DNA from: Diphasiastrum complanatum
Lineage: Eukaryota > Streptophyta > Lycopodiopsida > Lycopodiales > Lycopodiaceae
NCBI GenBank assembly: GCA_029204225.1
Contig: CM055095.1
Location: 72,397,490-72,461,489 of the forward strand
DNA length: 64,000 bases
Direction of reading: 5' to 3'
The notes under the pieces are model-generated. The model ran no database searches. It was not told the origin of the DNA and saw only the letters and a program-made list of their open reading frames with translations. Position numbers and translations under genes: made by a program. How positions within the stretch are numbered: the first letter of the stretch is position 1; each line of letters opens with the position of its first letter. Positions 19,986-31,657 of the stretch are shown here, piece by piece.

Positions 19986-20700
19986 AAATCCAAATAAAAA
20001 AAAACCGATTCTGAACGATTCTTGGAAAATTCCGAATCGCGATTCAGACTGCAATTCTGAACTATGCAAAAAAAAGACCTTCAAGAGAACGTGGCTAGAC
20101 AGACATGTCTTTTTAAAACATTCTTTAGTTTCCTATCTCTACTTCAGTCAAAACCTGTTTGCTCCTCGAGGTACTAAAGGTCATCAGTGACATGCTAGAT
20201 ATTTCCAGATTCCTATTTGCTGTTTCACATAAAACCACGAGTGAAGGTCAAGTGTGACTGTTCTTGATCTTTCATCACACTGAAGTTACTCCACCAGTTG
20301 CTGAGAATGTTTCATAACCTTCTGCTCCTTCACGGGAAAAACAATGACAAGAAAAGATGGATTGCAGCAGCTACTATGAAGCTGCTACTTGGGTACCATA
20401 TATTGCAAATTTTAGTTGTTTTGAGGCAAGAGTTTGATGAGATCAATCAGAGAAAATGTGTATAAAATCTGACAATTAAAGTCCTCTCAACACTTATATT
20501 CTTCAGTTCCATGTTGCTGGTCTCCATATAGTGTGCATAGAACCATGAAATCTAGTGCAAGTTGAAATAGCTATTCTTGAATACCTCGTACTTAGAATTG
20601 CTCCAAGAAACTATGCAAATGAAATACTTCACACAAGCTGATATTGAAGTCTGTAATGCAATTGGGAAAAAACAGACTATCAAATTTTAAGCCAAACTAG
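19986..20700. other. Non-coding stretch downstream of the visible phosphatase exons
   Basis: AT-rich. It includes one more GAATCGCGATTC palindrome at 20,031-20,042, like the flanks of copy C. I found no purple acid phosphatase histidine motif (GHH or GHDH type) on the minus strand here. Confidence 0.4.
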
Positions 20701-20778
20701 CATGTGTTGCATACAAAATCAGGCAATGCAAAAACCCAAGCCTTAATATTGCCCACGTCACCATACAACGACACCTAC

Positions 20779-20910
20779 CTGACAATGGAGGTTGACAAAG
20801 GTACCGCTTTAGTTGATACTGGCGTCGACAGAACCAACGATGATCACGCAACACAAGTGCTGCATCTAGTTGGGCCAGAACATTTCCCATATAGTCATGG
20901 TTTCCTAAGA
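20779..20910 (-). CDS. Purple acid phosphatase, exon 3 (GNHDY motif)
   Basis: Secreted metallophosphoesterase of the PAP family. The exon begins after the acceptor TTGCAG (20,913-20,911 is CAG) and completes a split Val codon, reading VLGNHDYMGNVLAQLDAALV and onward to RDHRWFC. GNHD is a metal-binding PAP motif, and the Asn is a known ligand. The segment after RWFC (RRQYQLKRYLCQ) departs from what I expect for plant PAPs, so the exon end is uncertain. The donor chosen is CAG/GTAGGT at 20,778. The remaining catalytic exons were not found. Confidence 0.75.
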
Positions 20911-21007
20911 CTGCAATTTTATTTTGATCCAGCGTTATATTGAGTTCAGACCTCCTTTACTAAAATTTCCACTATATCCTTAAGAAAAAAGGATCAAAAT
21001 TCATTAC

Positions 21008-21164
21008 CTGCATACCACCTTTTCTGCAGACTCGGAGCTGTATAAATATTTGTGAATGAGGTAGCAAACTGTGGATCACCAATTCCACTTAAGCCAGTGT
21101 CATAAAAATTGTCTCCAGTCGAGATTACAAAGTCAATGGCAAGCTTTTCGCCAACTTTCCCCAT
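21008..21164 (-). CDS. Purple acid phosphatase, exon 2 (GDNFYD motif)
   Basis: The acceptor is CTTTCACAG, with the exon starting at 21,164. It reads [20 protein letters not shown] then [13 protein letters not shown] and ends TGG TAT GCA G before GTAATG. The GDNFY motif supplies the bridging Asp and the Tyr ligand of PAPs. The exon ends in phase 1 and joins exon 3 cleanly across a 97-bp intron (20,911-21,007), giving WYAVLGNHDY at the junction. Splice phase and motif order agree with the plant low-molecular-weight PAP group. Confidence 0.85.
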
Positions 21165-21478
21165 CTGTGAAAGAAAATTTACCCGACGTTGTAAAGCAAA
21201 GAGCAGTACAGCTACCTCAAGGTCTACAACATACTCCAACGTATTACAGATCATTGTCCATGCTACATCTTATTACGACAAGGTCGACGCAAGTTTTACA
21301 ATGCTTCAAAGCATATATCATCCTGATAAAGCTGCTTTCAATATCATGTCGATAATCAAAGAAACAGCAGTCAACTCAACGTGTCATGAACTTGATGAGC
21401 ATATTGATATTCAAATCTTCCCATTCTACCCAAAAAGGAGCTCATGAAATAGTTCAGCCAGCTATTACTCCTTACTAT

Positions 21479-21720
21479 TGTTAGAGATCTTATTCTTGAA
21501 TAACAAGAATTATTTTTTTGAATTGCATACAAATTCTGTTATGAACACAATCACATGTATTTAAGAACAATGGCTAAAGCCTTCAACAAGCATAAACATG
21601 GTCACATTAGGACATGCCTTAAACGGTAGTTGACCTAGTCCCTTAAGGTATACTAGTTAGGACAACTAAGTAACAGGAGGACTAGGGCTTTTTAACTGGT
21701 CTATAACACTCCCCAACTTT
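21479..21720 (-). mobile_element. Copia-type LTR (solo or 3') with polypurine tract
   Basis: On the minus strand the sequence AAAGTTGGGGAG (21,720-21,709) looks like a polypurine tract and abuts TGTTATAGACC, the start of a ~230-bp LTR ending GATCTCTAACA at 21,479. The 5'-TG...CA-3' boundaries fit. The second LTR was not found, so this is either the 3' end of a degraded element with its interior at higher coordinates or a truncated copy. It lies in intron 1 of the phosphatase. Confidence 0.55.
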
Positions 21721-22600
21721 AAAAAACATTGCCCTCAATGGTGGGTTTTAGAAAAATATCAAACCCGAAAAACTAGAGGAAAGGCCCCAAGCAATAACTT
21801 TGCCAATTGTAGATAAATGTGAAAATACAACTATCTCAATCATACTCTGGTTACCATAATATAGGGAGAGGACATAGGTCATCACAACAAATATACTAAA
21901 AGCAACACACAGCGCAACTCAGCAACATCATCAAAGGCCAAGTGATATCTGACATTTGGAAATGCCAAGGAACCTGAAGGATAAGTGGATCATGCAACAA
22001 ACCAACAATTCCAGGAAACATGAAGCCTAAGAAGATCATTCGACAGGACACCTGTGTAGCAACCCAAGGTATCTGTAATCATCAGAAATGAATAGTAGTA
22101 TCTAGGCAAATGGGGTCAACGCTCCAAAGAATCCATAAGGCCCAAGAGTGTATAGCATCAACATACACAGAATTAAGTAGGACACCAAACCCAAAAAAAA
22201 CGAAAAAGTACCAATATAATTGTCCTTGTTCTTTTTTCTCTTTTGTTTCTAAAAAGGAGCACAAAAAATAACGATAATGAACAATAGGCACAATACAAAA
22301 GAACAAAATTAAATAAATAGAAAGGATCTTCAATAACTTAAAGCAAAAAAATAAAAAATTGATGACATAGTGAAACAATGGAGCATAAAATACAAAACAA
22401 AATTAAATAGCAAATTGTTACGAGAAAGAATTGACAACCTAAAGCATGAGAAGAGCTTGCCATCCATGAATACATCTGAGAGACTCCAAGCCCTTGAAAA
22501 AAATTGCAAAAACACAAATTGGAAACCAAAACTTTGTCCAAAGCTATAAAAGGAAGCAACAGGATGGTATCAATCCTATGTCTGAGATAATCACAGCTAT
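21721..22600. other. Probable degraded retroelement interior
   Basis: AT-rich sequence next to the LTR. There are no recognisable protein motifs on either strand. Confidence 0.3.
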
Positions 22601-22624
22601 ATTAAGATTAAGGGATAGTGAATA

Positions 22625-23083
22625 TTAGAGTAAGAGGAGTGCCAAACACTCAAAGTGAAACATAGGAAGTTGAAAGGTTTCTTGATGTGAGTCTTGGGTT
22701 GACAAACATAGGACTGCTGGATAGAGCTTGGAGGAACAAAAAGATGATATAGCATTGGTCATAAGGTTTGATACATTAGACAACACAAGGAAAGGTATTT
22801 TAGACAAAGAGCTAAGATCAAAGGCACATGAGTACTTAGGGATGACAATCTCATGTTTATCCACGTAGAGGAAAGGAAAAAGGCATTCTAATAAGCATAA
22901 GACTTGGAAAAGTGGATAGCATTCAAAAATAGGAGAGCTAACGTTATGAAAAAGAAATCCTCTACTTTCAGCAACGCATGCGGATCTGGGATCTCGGAAT
23001 ATCGGAGCACCATGGTGTCCTAGCCAAAGCCCTTGTGCATAGGCCTTTGGTTTTTCATCAATCATCCTTAAGGAGATTCCCAA
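22625..23083 (-). other. Open frame of 152 codons, unrecognised
   Basis: The longest ORF in this part of the intron, starting MGISLRMIDEKPKAYAQGLW. The C-terminal part is rich in Leu, Phe, Cys and Ser (for example FLVLSNVSNL) without clear membrane segments. It is close to the LTR at 21.5 kb on the same strand, so a retroelement-derived frame is possible. I cannot assign a function, and it may be chance. Confidence 0.25.
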
Positions 23084-24228
23084 ATTGCAAACTATAAGAG
23101 AAAGCTAATAATGAATGCACAATTGAGACATGTAATGGATATTCAAAGCATCAACGAAAAATATCGATGGCACCACTCCAGAATCAAGTATCTACTAGGA
23201 ACAAACCGATTCAAGAAGTCGACAAGCAATAGAATGCACCATTGAACAAATGACGAGTTGGGGCCTTACAGTTCGATGTAATGCCTACCAATTGAAAAAG
23301 CATGGCCAGGCTCAAAAAGAATACATAAAACTGCTAAATAGTTTTCCAATGTAAAGTTAGACATTGTAGTCAGTGCATTTTGTACTCAAGTTCCAAAGGC
23401 ACAAGAATTAGTGGGTAAACTCGTGCTCAATGGGTAAACTAGTGCTCGATGGGCCGAAATACAAAAAAGGGACCTTTTATTAAAGAACGATTGAAATTTA
23501 GAACCTTGAATAAACTCAAGACATTAGGAACATGGTTTTAAATGGTGGCTAAACCTAACCCTAGTTTTGTCTACACGAGGCCATGTCACACCACTTTTGT
23601 GGACCTTTGTGTTATCTTTTAAGAATAGAGATTGAGAGAGAGAAAAGGATCGTTTCCTCCTCTTCCTACTTTCACCATTTTCAAAGGGCCTCTTATTATG
23701 AATGTATGTGATCTTGTATGGATGTAGGATGCTTGCTTGTTATTTTACTTATGCCATCACCTTCACTTCCCATGATTAGCAGAAGCATTCTTCAAATCTA
23801 ATTTCAAAACTAAAAAATCCATAATCTCCACGTTATAGGAGCCTAGGTAAGGCAAAACTCCGAACAAGAGAAAAGGAAACCTTATCAAATCACAAAGCAG
23901 ACAAGGTAATAAAACCCCAAGGTTTAGGCATTATTCCACCTCTAGATCTTACACTAAGGTTAATGACACCCTTAGTAGCCTAAACCCATTTACAAAAATG
24001 CATCTACAGATTCAGCATGAAAGATAGCAAGTAGCATTTATAAAAGCGGCAAAATGATCATTCACAAGCATTCTCCAACAAGACGACTGGTGAAATCAAT
24101 GGCTGCGGATAGCTCAAACATATCTCCAACAAAGATCTCCAATACAAAGATGGAACTCCCCTACATAGAGCTCAAGACTCCAAACTCATGACTCTATAAT
24201 GAATAGCCTTAGTGGCTATTTACACTAA
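23084..24228. other. Intronic stretch without recognisable features
   Basis: AT-rich. Nothing is supported beyond a short GAGA run near 23,635. Confidence 0.35.
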
Positions 24229-25928
24229 TGACAGATCCCCTGCTCCAAAGGATCTGTTTACTTCTTAGTTTCAAAACCATTTCTTTCCTGTTACCAAGCT
24301 CGTTTTGGGCACTACTTGGCTGTTTTCTTATTTGTTACAATGCCCAGGCCAGGCAGAAACAGACTGAATATCTTTGTAGTATGGTCCTGCCTGTCAGAGG
24401 ACACTCAGGGTCGTTCTCTCTTGAAAGCACTCACATTCAAATAGAGATGAAAGCCATGAACATTCATTTACAGATCAACAGGCAGCCCAAATGAACATTC
24501 AATAGTTTCTACAGCTACCTACTCTAAAAACGAACTGCATCAGATCCTACACATTACTAAAACTGAGCTACACCTGGATTAATCCACAAAGCTGAAACAA
24601 GAACTAATCTACAGCATTTTAGAGGTCCAAGAATCAAGAAACCAACCAGTCTTTTGATTCTTGGACATCCCAAGAACATCAAGAACTAGAATGTTGGAGG
24701 AAATGCAAGATTTATACCACATTTCTAACCTGTTTAGTTTACTTGAATGATGATTCCTACAATAATCCACAAACAAGAAATGAAAACAAATCCACTCTAA
24801 GTCCACAACCACACACAATAGGAATGGAAGGGCATGATCATAGGGGTATCACTCAAGAAAACCATCATGATCAAGGAGCTTAGTGTAGCATCAAACTCAT
24901 GGAAAATCTTCTTATTAAGCATGGAGTAGATACAATGCAAGAAGCTCCTCTTCACAAAGAGGGAGTGTCTAAAATAAGCAAGAGAGCTCCTTAGGTGGCA
25001 TCCTAGTGGAATTTCCACATTTCACCAATTACAAGTGGAATAATGCTCTCCACTAGAGGTCACCATCAAAAGGTGGCTCGCTCTACTTTCTTTAAGAGGA
25101 GTCTACTTGCATTTATTACATTTGCCTAGAAATACTAGTTCCTACATGGTCATTCCATCTCTCGGGATTCACTATGAGGTTTACACAGTTCTTGCTTGTC
25201 ATTACTACTAGTATTCCTCGGCTCTCATACTCGGCTCTCAGTCTTCGTTAGTCTCATCTTCTCAGAGACCTCCTCGGTCTAAGGTGAGAGGTGCTCTTGA
25301 GTTGCTCTGTCCGAGTATCTTAAGGATTCGTTAGAATCAGCCAACAAATAAAAATCATCACATGCCTTAGAAGTAGGTGGAAGTTGAACACGATAAGACA
25401 TGGGACTTGATTTTTCTAAAATGCAAAAAGGACCATGATATTGTGCGGCTAATTACTTAGACATTGAAAAGTAAAATGAGCTTGTTTAGAAAAATGCTTA
25501 ACAACAAGTAACATGACCTTGTTGGGATAGCTTGTAAGTACTTGGAGTTAGTAGCAAGTACGAAATTGTAGTAGACTATTTAGATTCTAGAATTTGAAAT
25601 AGATCGAGTATGATGTATCTACTGGATTATCAATTTATTCTATCATTACAACTTATAATTATGTCCAAACTCCATTGTCTAGCAATAAATATTGTCTAGA
25701 ATGAATCAATGCAAATTTGGTGGAGACAATTCTCAAAATCTCCAAGCTAGAGTGGGCCCTAAACATGCTCAGCACTCTCAATCTCTTGGTGACAGACCTC
25801 ACCAAGAACCTCGTCGTATCAACAACCTCCTTAATCCATGGTATTTCAGCAATGTCCTCGAAAAGGAGGTCCAAGAAGTGTGCAACACATGGTGTCCAAA
25901 ATATGTGGGGATGGGCCATTTTCAGTGA
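24229..25928. repeat. 1.7-kb direct repeat, copy 1
   Basis: It begins TGACAGATCCCCTGCTCC and is closely similar throughout to 27,519-29,241. Homology ends at CCATTTTC. It contains the last part of a hAT DUF659 fragment on the minus strand. In this copy the hAT reading continues beyond the repeat end (to 26,181). Confidence 0.7.
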
Positions 25929-26181
25929 AAACTTGTACACTGCACAATATTGGACATGATAAGTAATAAGTATTCAAATTCAATAGTCAACAATTAGCAA
26001 AGAGCACTAAGTAGTAAGTTACTGATGTTCTTGCCTCGAAGGTGTCGATGCTCGATAACATTGTCCCCAAGTAGGAAGACATCAATGTGTTCAAAATGTG
26101 TTTCTTCCTTGCATCACTCCAACCATTTGACATGATAATATACACAAACCTACTTCCAGAAATCCATTTCCCAAATTTCAA
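25660..26181 (-). pseudogene. Second hAT family: DUF659 transposase fragment
   Basis: The block at 26,181-25,987 contains IIMSNGWSDARKKHILNTLM and SSIDTFEAR. The block at 25,940-25,660 contains FWTPCVAHFLDLLFEDIAEI and KEVVDTTRFLVRSVTKRLRV then MFRAHSSLEI. These are the DUF659 and following segments of plant hAT transposases, clearly distinct in sequence from the GC-rich family at 1-19.4 kb. The catalytic SDGW reads SNGW. No BED finger or dimerisation end is attached. Confidence 0.65.
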
Positions 26182-26321
26182 AAATGAATCATATGTTAGT
26201 TATCATGAGCCATGAGTCATAAGTTAACTATCATGAGACATAATCATAATCTAAAGACTATTAAATTCAAAGTTGCAACATTTACAAAATGTAAATATTA
26301 ATACTAAAGTGAAAAAGGCAT

Positions 26322-26440
26322 ACTTGGTCCATGAATTCTCGATACCCTTGCTTTGCAAAGTACTCATCAATTCGGCTATACCAAGCCCTTGGCACTTGCT
26401 TGAGTCCATACAAGGCTTTTCTAAGCTCGCAAATCAAATG
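26322..26440 (-). pseudogene. Ty1/copia reverse transcriptase fragment
   Basis: The minus strand reads RKALYGLKQVPRAWYSRIDE and continues YFAKQGYREF, the hallmark LYGLKQ-PRAWY motif of copia reverse transcriptase. It is only ~40 codons long and is flanked by unrelated sequence. Confidence 0.8.
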
Positions 26441-26499
26441 CTTTTTTTTTTTCAAACTCTAAGGTGTTGCGAAGATGGTGGTTCGGTCGAAATGGCAAT

Positions 26500-27190
26500 C
26501 AGAGGATTCGTTTGAAAGCTCTGTGTTTTGGTGTGGATTTGGTCCGGTTGAGATGGTGAGCAACTCCTTCGGTGGAGATCGGACCCAAAACCTTCGGGTC
26601 GAGATGTGATTCGCTTCCTTCAGTCGAGATTTGATATAAACCCTTCGCTCGAGATTTGATCGCTTCCTTCTGTCGAGATTTGATCGAAACCCTTCTGTCG
26701 AGATTTGATCGCTTCCTTCAGTTGAGATTTGATCGAAACCCTTTGATCGAGATTTGATTGAAACCCTTTGGTCGAGATTTGATCATAACCCTTAGGTCGA
26801 GATTTGATCGCTTCCTTCGGTCCATATTTGATTGAGACCCTTCGATCGAGATTTGATCGCTTCCTTCGGTCAAGATTTGATCGAAACCCTTCGGTCGAGA
26901 TTTCAGCTAAAGCCTCCGGTTGAGATTTGAAAGATAGCTCCGGTTGAGATTTCACAGAGGGGCTCCGGTAGAGATTTTACAAGGGGCTCCGGTTGAGGGG
27001 TTTTGGTTGAAATTTCACAAGGGGCTCCGGTTGAGATTTCACAGAGGGGCTCCGGTTGCGATTTCAAAGAGGGGCTCCGGTTGAGTTTTCACAGAGGGGC
27101 TCCGGTTGAGTTTTCACAAAGGGGCTCCGGTTGAGATGTCACAAAGGGGCTCCGGTTGAGATGTCACAGAGGGGCTCCGGTGAAACCGTG
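26500..27190. repeat. 24/25-bp minisatellite
   Basis: About two dozen units in two blocks: GAGATTTGATCGAAACCCTT-CGGTC type to about 26,890, then GAGATTTCACAGAGGGGCTC-CGGTT type to about 27,185. The unit length alternates between 24 and 25 bases. It lies between the two 1.7-kb direct repeats. The ORF crossing it (SNLD/QIST repeats) is a by-product. Confidence 0.7.
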
Positions 27191-27518
27191 GAGAAGAAAG
27201 GCCGTCGGTAGGACGTCTGCAGGAGCGTGAGAGCTCTGTGTTAAAATTGTCGCAGGAGCGTCTGGACTTGGCGTTGAATGAAGTGCAGCTCTGTTAGTGT
27301 GTTTGCTAACAATGAGGCAGCCAACGGATTTACGAGTGTATCAGCCAGTGGATTTGGGCAATGATGTAGCCAGTGATGTGGCTCTCTCCAGTTTATAGAA
27401 ACTCAGATGTGTGGACAGATTGGGAGTTTGTTTGCAGAGATCTGAGCGGGGACAATGTTGCAGCTCTTATGGATTTAGAATGCATTGGAGTTCAAGTGGC
27501 AACGGTGTCAAATGTTGA

Positions 27519-29241
27519 CAGATCCCCTGCTCCAGAGATCTGTTTACTGATTCTTTGTTTACTTCTTAGTTTCAGAACCATTTCCTGCCTGTTACCCGGC
27601 TCGTTTTGGGCATTACTTGGCTGTTTTCTTATTTGTTACAATGCCCAGGCCAGGCAGAAACGGACTGAATATCATTGTAGTATGGTCCTGCCTGTTAGAG
27701 GACACTCAAGGTCGTTCTCTCTTGAAAGCACTCACATTCAAACAGAGATGCAAGCCATGAACATTCATTTACAGATCAACAGGCAGCCCAGATGAACATT
27801 CAATAGTTTCTACAGCTACCTACTCTAAAAACGAACTGAATCAGATCCTACACATTACTAAAATTGAGCTACACTTGGATAAATCCACAAAGCTAAAACA
27901 AGAACTACAGTATTTTAGAGGTCCAAAAATCAAGAAACCAACTAGTCTTTTGATTCTTGGACATCCCAAGAACATCAAGAACTAGAATGTTGGAGGAAAT
28001 GCAAGATTTATACCACATTTCTAGCCTGTTTAGTTTACTTGAATGATGATTCCTACAATAATCCACAAACAAGAAATGAAAACTAATCCACAACTAGGAA
28101 AGCAAGAAAACTAATCCACTCTAAGTCCACAACCACACACAATATGAATGGAAGGGCATGATCATAGGGGTATCACTCAAGAAAACCATCATGATCAAGG
28201 AGCTTAGTGTAGCATCAAACTCATGGAAAATCTTCTTATTAAGCAGGGAGTAGACAATGCAAGAAGCTCCTCTTCACAAAAAGGGAGTCTCTTAAATAAG
28301 CAAGAGAGCTCCTTAGGTGGCATCCTATTGGAATTTCCACATTTCACCAATTACAAGTGGAATAATGCTCTCCACTAGAGGTCACCATCAAAAGGTGGCT
28401 CGCTCTACTTTCTTTAAGAGGAGTCTACTTGCATTTATTACATTTGCCTAGAAATACTAGTTCCTACATGGTCATTCCATCTTTCGGGATTCACTATGAG
28501 GTTTACACAGTTCTTGCTTGTCATTACTACTAGTATTCCTCGGCTCTCATACTCGGCTCTCAGTATTCGTTAGTCTCGTCTTCTCAGAGACCTCCTCGGT
28601 CTAAGGTGAGAGGTGCTCTTGAGTTGCTCTGTCCAAGTATCTTAAGGATTCGTTAGAATCAGCCAACAAATAAAAATCATCACATGCCTTAGAAGTAGGT
28701 GGAAGTTGAACACGATAAGAGATGGGACTTGATTTTTCTAAAATGCAAAAAGGACCATGATATGTGCAGCTAATTACTTAGACATTGAAAAGTAAAAAGT
28801 GAGCTTGTTTAGTAGAATGATTAACAACAACATGACCTTGTTGGGATAGCTTGTAAGTACTTGGAGTTAGTAGCAAGTATGAAATTGTAGTAGACTATTT
28901 AGATTCTAGAATTTGAAATAGATCGAGTATGATGTATCTATTGGATTATCAATTTATTCTATTATTACAACTTATAATTATGTCCAAACTCCATTGTCTA
29001 GCAATAAATATTGTCTAGAATGAATCAATGCAAATTTGGTGGAGACAATTCTAAAAATCTCCAAGCTAGAGTGGGCCCTAAACATGCTCATCACTCTCAA
29101 TCTCTTGGTGACAGACCTCACCAAGAACCTCGTCGTATCAACAACCTCCTTGATCCATGATGGTATTTTAGCAATGTCCTCGAAAAGGAGGTCCAAGAAG
29201 TGTGCAACACATGGTGTCCAAAATATGTGGGAATGGGCCAT
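27519..29241. repeat. 1.7-kb direct repeat, copy 2
   Basis: Second copy of 24,229-25,928 with small indels. The hAT fragment on its minus strand (29,241-28,978: MAHSHIFWTPCVAHFLDLLF) stops at the repeat boundary, whereas copy 1 continues. Copy 2 is therefore probably derived from copy 1 or from a common source. Confidence 0.7.
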
Positions 29242-30008
29242 TTTCCATCACTTGCGGATCAGGCTCGTGCTCTTGCTGCACTTGTTGATTCCTCTACATC
29301 AGATGTTCTTCTAGATGTTGATCCACCAGGGCATGCTCCTATATGAACCACTTTCTTTTGGTAGTTGGGTCTTATTTTTGTGTCAGGGAGAGTTATGGAC
29401 TTGGTCCATTTACATTTACTTAACTTTATGCATAAGCAGGCTTTGGGCCCTTTTTTATTCATTATTGACACTTAGACTTTATGGTTGGCCTTGGGCCTTA
29501 TTATTCATTATTTGGACATTTGGACATATTCTTGAAGAGTGGGGGCCTTCTTGGAGAGCCACTGGAAGCTTCCTTTTTACAGCTTCCTTTAGGCTATAAG
29601 TAGGGAATCTGTGTCATTTGTTACAAGACATGGGCCTTCTCACCTTTGCTATACCCAAGGAAGACCCTCAACATGAAAAGGTTTGCATAATACCTGTGAA
29701 TTTGCCCACTCCTGCTCTTTGAGTCAGCGCTTGATTGTAGAGGTATTCAACGAGTGTTTGGAAGACAAAAAGTTGCTATTAATCCACAATATTCACAGCA
29801 AACTATGAGCATTCTTCCTACACAGCAAAGCTTAGCATATATATATCTTCAACAGCGAGTTATTATTACACCAAGTCATCGATAGTACGCTTACCTTCGC
29901 TTGCAATATTGTTCACACGATTACTCTTCCAAAGGCATTCGCAAGGCCTTCTCTTCTCCAAGTAGCAACAGTCACGGTAGAGAAGAAAACCGAGAGAGCT
30001 AGAGCAAG

Positions 30009-30009
<1 letters not shown>
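29242..30009. other. Non-coding stretch before the first (GA)n tract
   Basis: It contains a short plus-strand open end (LADQARALAALVDSSTSDVL) finishing near 29,344, which may be a transposon-derived tail, then AT-rich sequence. No gene is supported. Confidence 0.3.
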
Positions 30010-30086
<77 letters not shown>

Positions 30087-30391
30087 AGGAAGAGTAAAAG
30101 AATAGGGTTGTGTAATCTCCTTGATTATAGAAACCAGAGCACACTTAGGTGTACTGAGTGCAAGTCAATGCTCACGGTTAGATTGAATCTCCATAATGTG
30201 CATAAATCCTGGCCATCAAAGGATTTCCAGTTTTCCCACCATTTTAAAAAAAAAAAGCTTTTTTTTGTGGGGGGTCTTCCAACCTAGTAAAGCATTTTTA
30301 GGCTCTTTCGTGAACTTGGTTTAGACAAGACATATGCTTCCAGCAAAAACTCATGGAGCCAATATAGTAGTATATGTATGCAACAGAGCCC

Positions 30392-30467
<76 letters not shown>

Positions 30468-30876
30468 CAAAGGTAGTGTGTGTGATATGTGTGTGTGTGT
30501 GTGTGTGTGTGAAGACTCTAGAGGGAGTGTGTGTGTGAGAGAGAGAGAGAGGAGAGGTAGAGTGTGTGTGATATGTGTGTGTACAAGAGAGGGAGTGTTT
30601 GTGTGTGTGCGTGTGTGAACTAGAGGGAGTGTGTGTGTGTGTGTGACCTTTGCAGTAGAGGGAGAGTGTGTGACGTGTGTGTGTGTGTGTGACGTGTGTG
30701 TGTGAAAGAGAGGGAGAGTGTGTGTGTGTGTGTGACGTGTGTGTGTGAAAGAGAGGGAGAGTGTGTGTGTGTGTGTGACGTGTGTGTGTGAAAGAGAGGG
30801 AGAGTGTGTGTGTGCGTGTGTGTGTGAGAATTTAGAATGAGAGGGAGAGTGTGTGTGTGTGTGTGTGTGTGTGAGC
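30010..30876. repeat. (GA)n, 300-bp module, (GA)n and (GT)n cluster, copy 1
   Basis: (GA)n at about 30,010-30,085. A ~305-bp non-coding module includes CTGAGTG, TGCTCACGGTTAGATTG and CCATAATGTGCATAAATCC. (GA)n follows at about 30,391-30,464, introduced by AGAGCCCATGAGAGAG, and then ~400 bp of (GT)n mixed with GAGAGGGAGAGTGTG units. The same arrangement recurs at 44,010-45,300. Confidence 0.7.
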
Positions 30877-30929
30877 TAGAGTGAGGTTAGAGCTTAGATT
30901 TACCGTTTTAAAAATTAGAATTAGTTTTT

Positions 30930-31657
30930 TAATTTGAAGTTTGAATTTAATACTATTGTTTTGTTGAAGTTTGAAGAAGCTAAAGGAGAACGGGGAGCCC
31001 ATACAGGTAATGATTAATCTGAATTCTATAGAGTCTACCATGGTCTGTCTAGAAAGTAGAGTCTACACTAAGAACCTTCAAGCTTCAAGTTTCAACGTTT
31101 AAATTTGCTAATTTTTTTTAAATCGTTTACTAGTACTAAGAATCGAAATCTTGGTTTAATTCCATAGGTTAATCCCGATGACATTGATGTGGCAAGGGTT
31201 CCAGACTTGCCACCAAGATCACAAGAGGAGGAGGATGTCTATGCTTAAACTCCATCGGGAGGCCTTAGCAGCTGCAGGTTGATTTCGATGCCCGAGTCCC
31301 CGATTCATTGCGTTATATTAGTACTTTGAAGTTTTGTAGATCTACTAGATAGTAGATACTAGATTGTAAATTGTAATTTGTAATTTGTAAGTTAAAAGTA
31401 ATGTCGATCCTACGTCCTGATTCCAATTTCCTTGTGTGCATTATGCAGGGCCCACCACTCGAGCTGTTGCGGCACGCAGGAACAGGAGAGCAGAAGAGGG
31501 TCATCTAGCAGTCTCAGACGCCTCTGAGAGTCCCACTGGCTCTAACTCAGATGAGGAATCCGTCATTGAGGGTGAGGATGAGGATGAGGAGGATGAGGGT
31601 GAGTTTGATGATGGGGAGGATGACCTTGAGCTTGAGGACATGCCAATGCCTCCATGA
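30930..31657 (+). pseudogene. 3' end of a spliced gene with acidic tail (possibly transposase-derived)
   Basis: Three segments join at good splice sites: to 31,006 (KLKENGEPIQ), 31,168-31,277 (VNPDDIDVARVPDLPPRSQE) and 31,449-31,657 (GPTTRAVAARRNRRAEEGHL, then SDASESPTGSNSDEESV, an Asp/Glu run, and DMPMPP stop). One extra base near 31,245 breaks the frame just after EEDVYA. The basic-then-acidic tail resembles C-terminal extensions of DUF659 hAT transposases, but no catalytic part is visible. The assignment is tentative. Confidence 0.4.

Noticed and set aside
26620-26955. 111-codon minus-strand protein with SNLDRR/QIST repeats
   Set aside because: It is a read-through of the 24/25-bp minisatellite.
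24229-29241. LTR retrotransposon with 1.7-kb LTRs
   Set aside because: I could not find convincing TG...CA ends, a primer binding site or a polypurine tract at the repeat boundaries, so it is kept as a direct repeat only.
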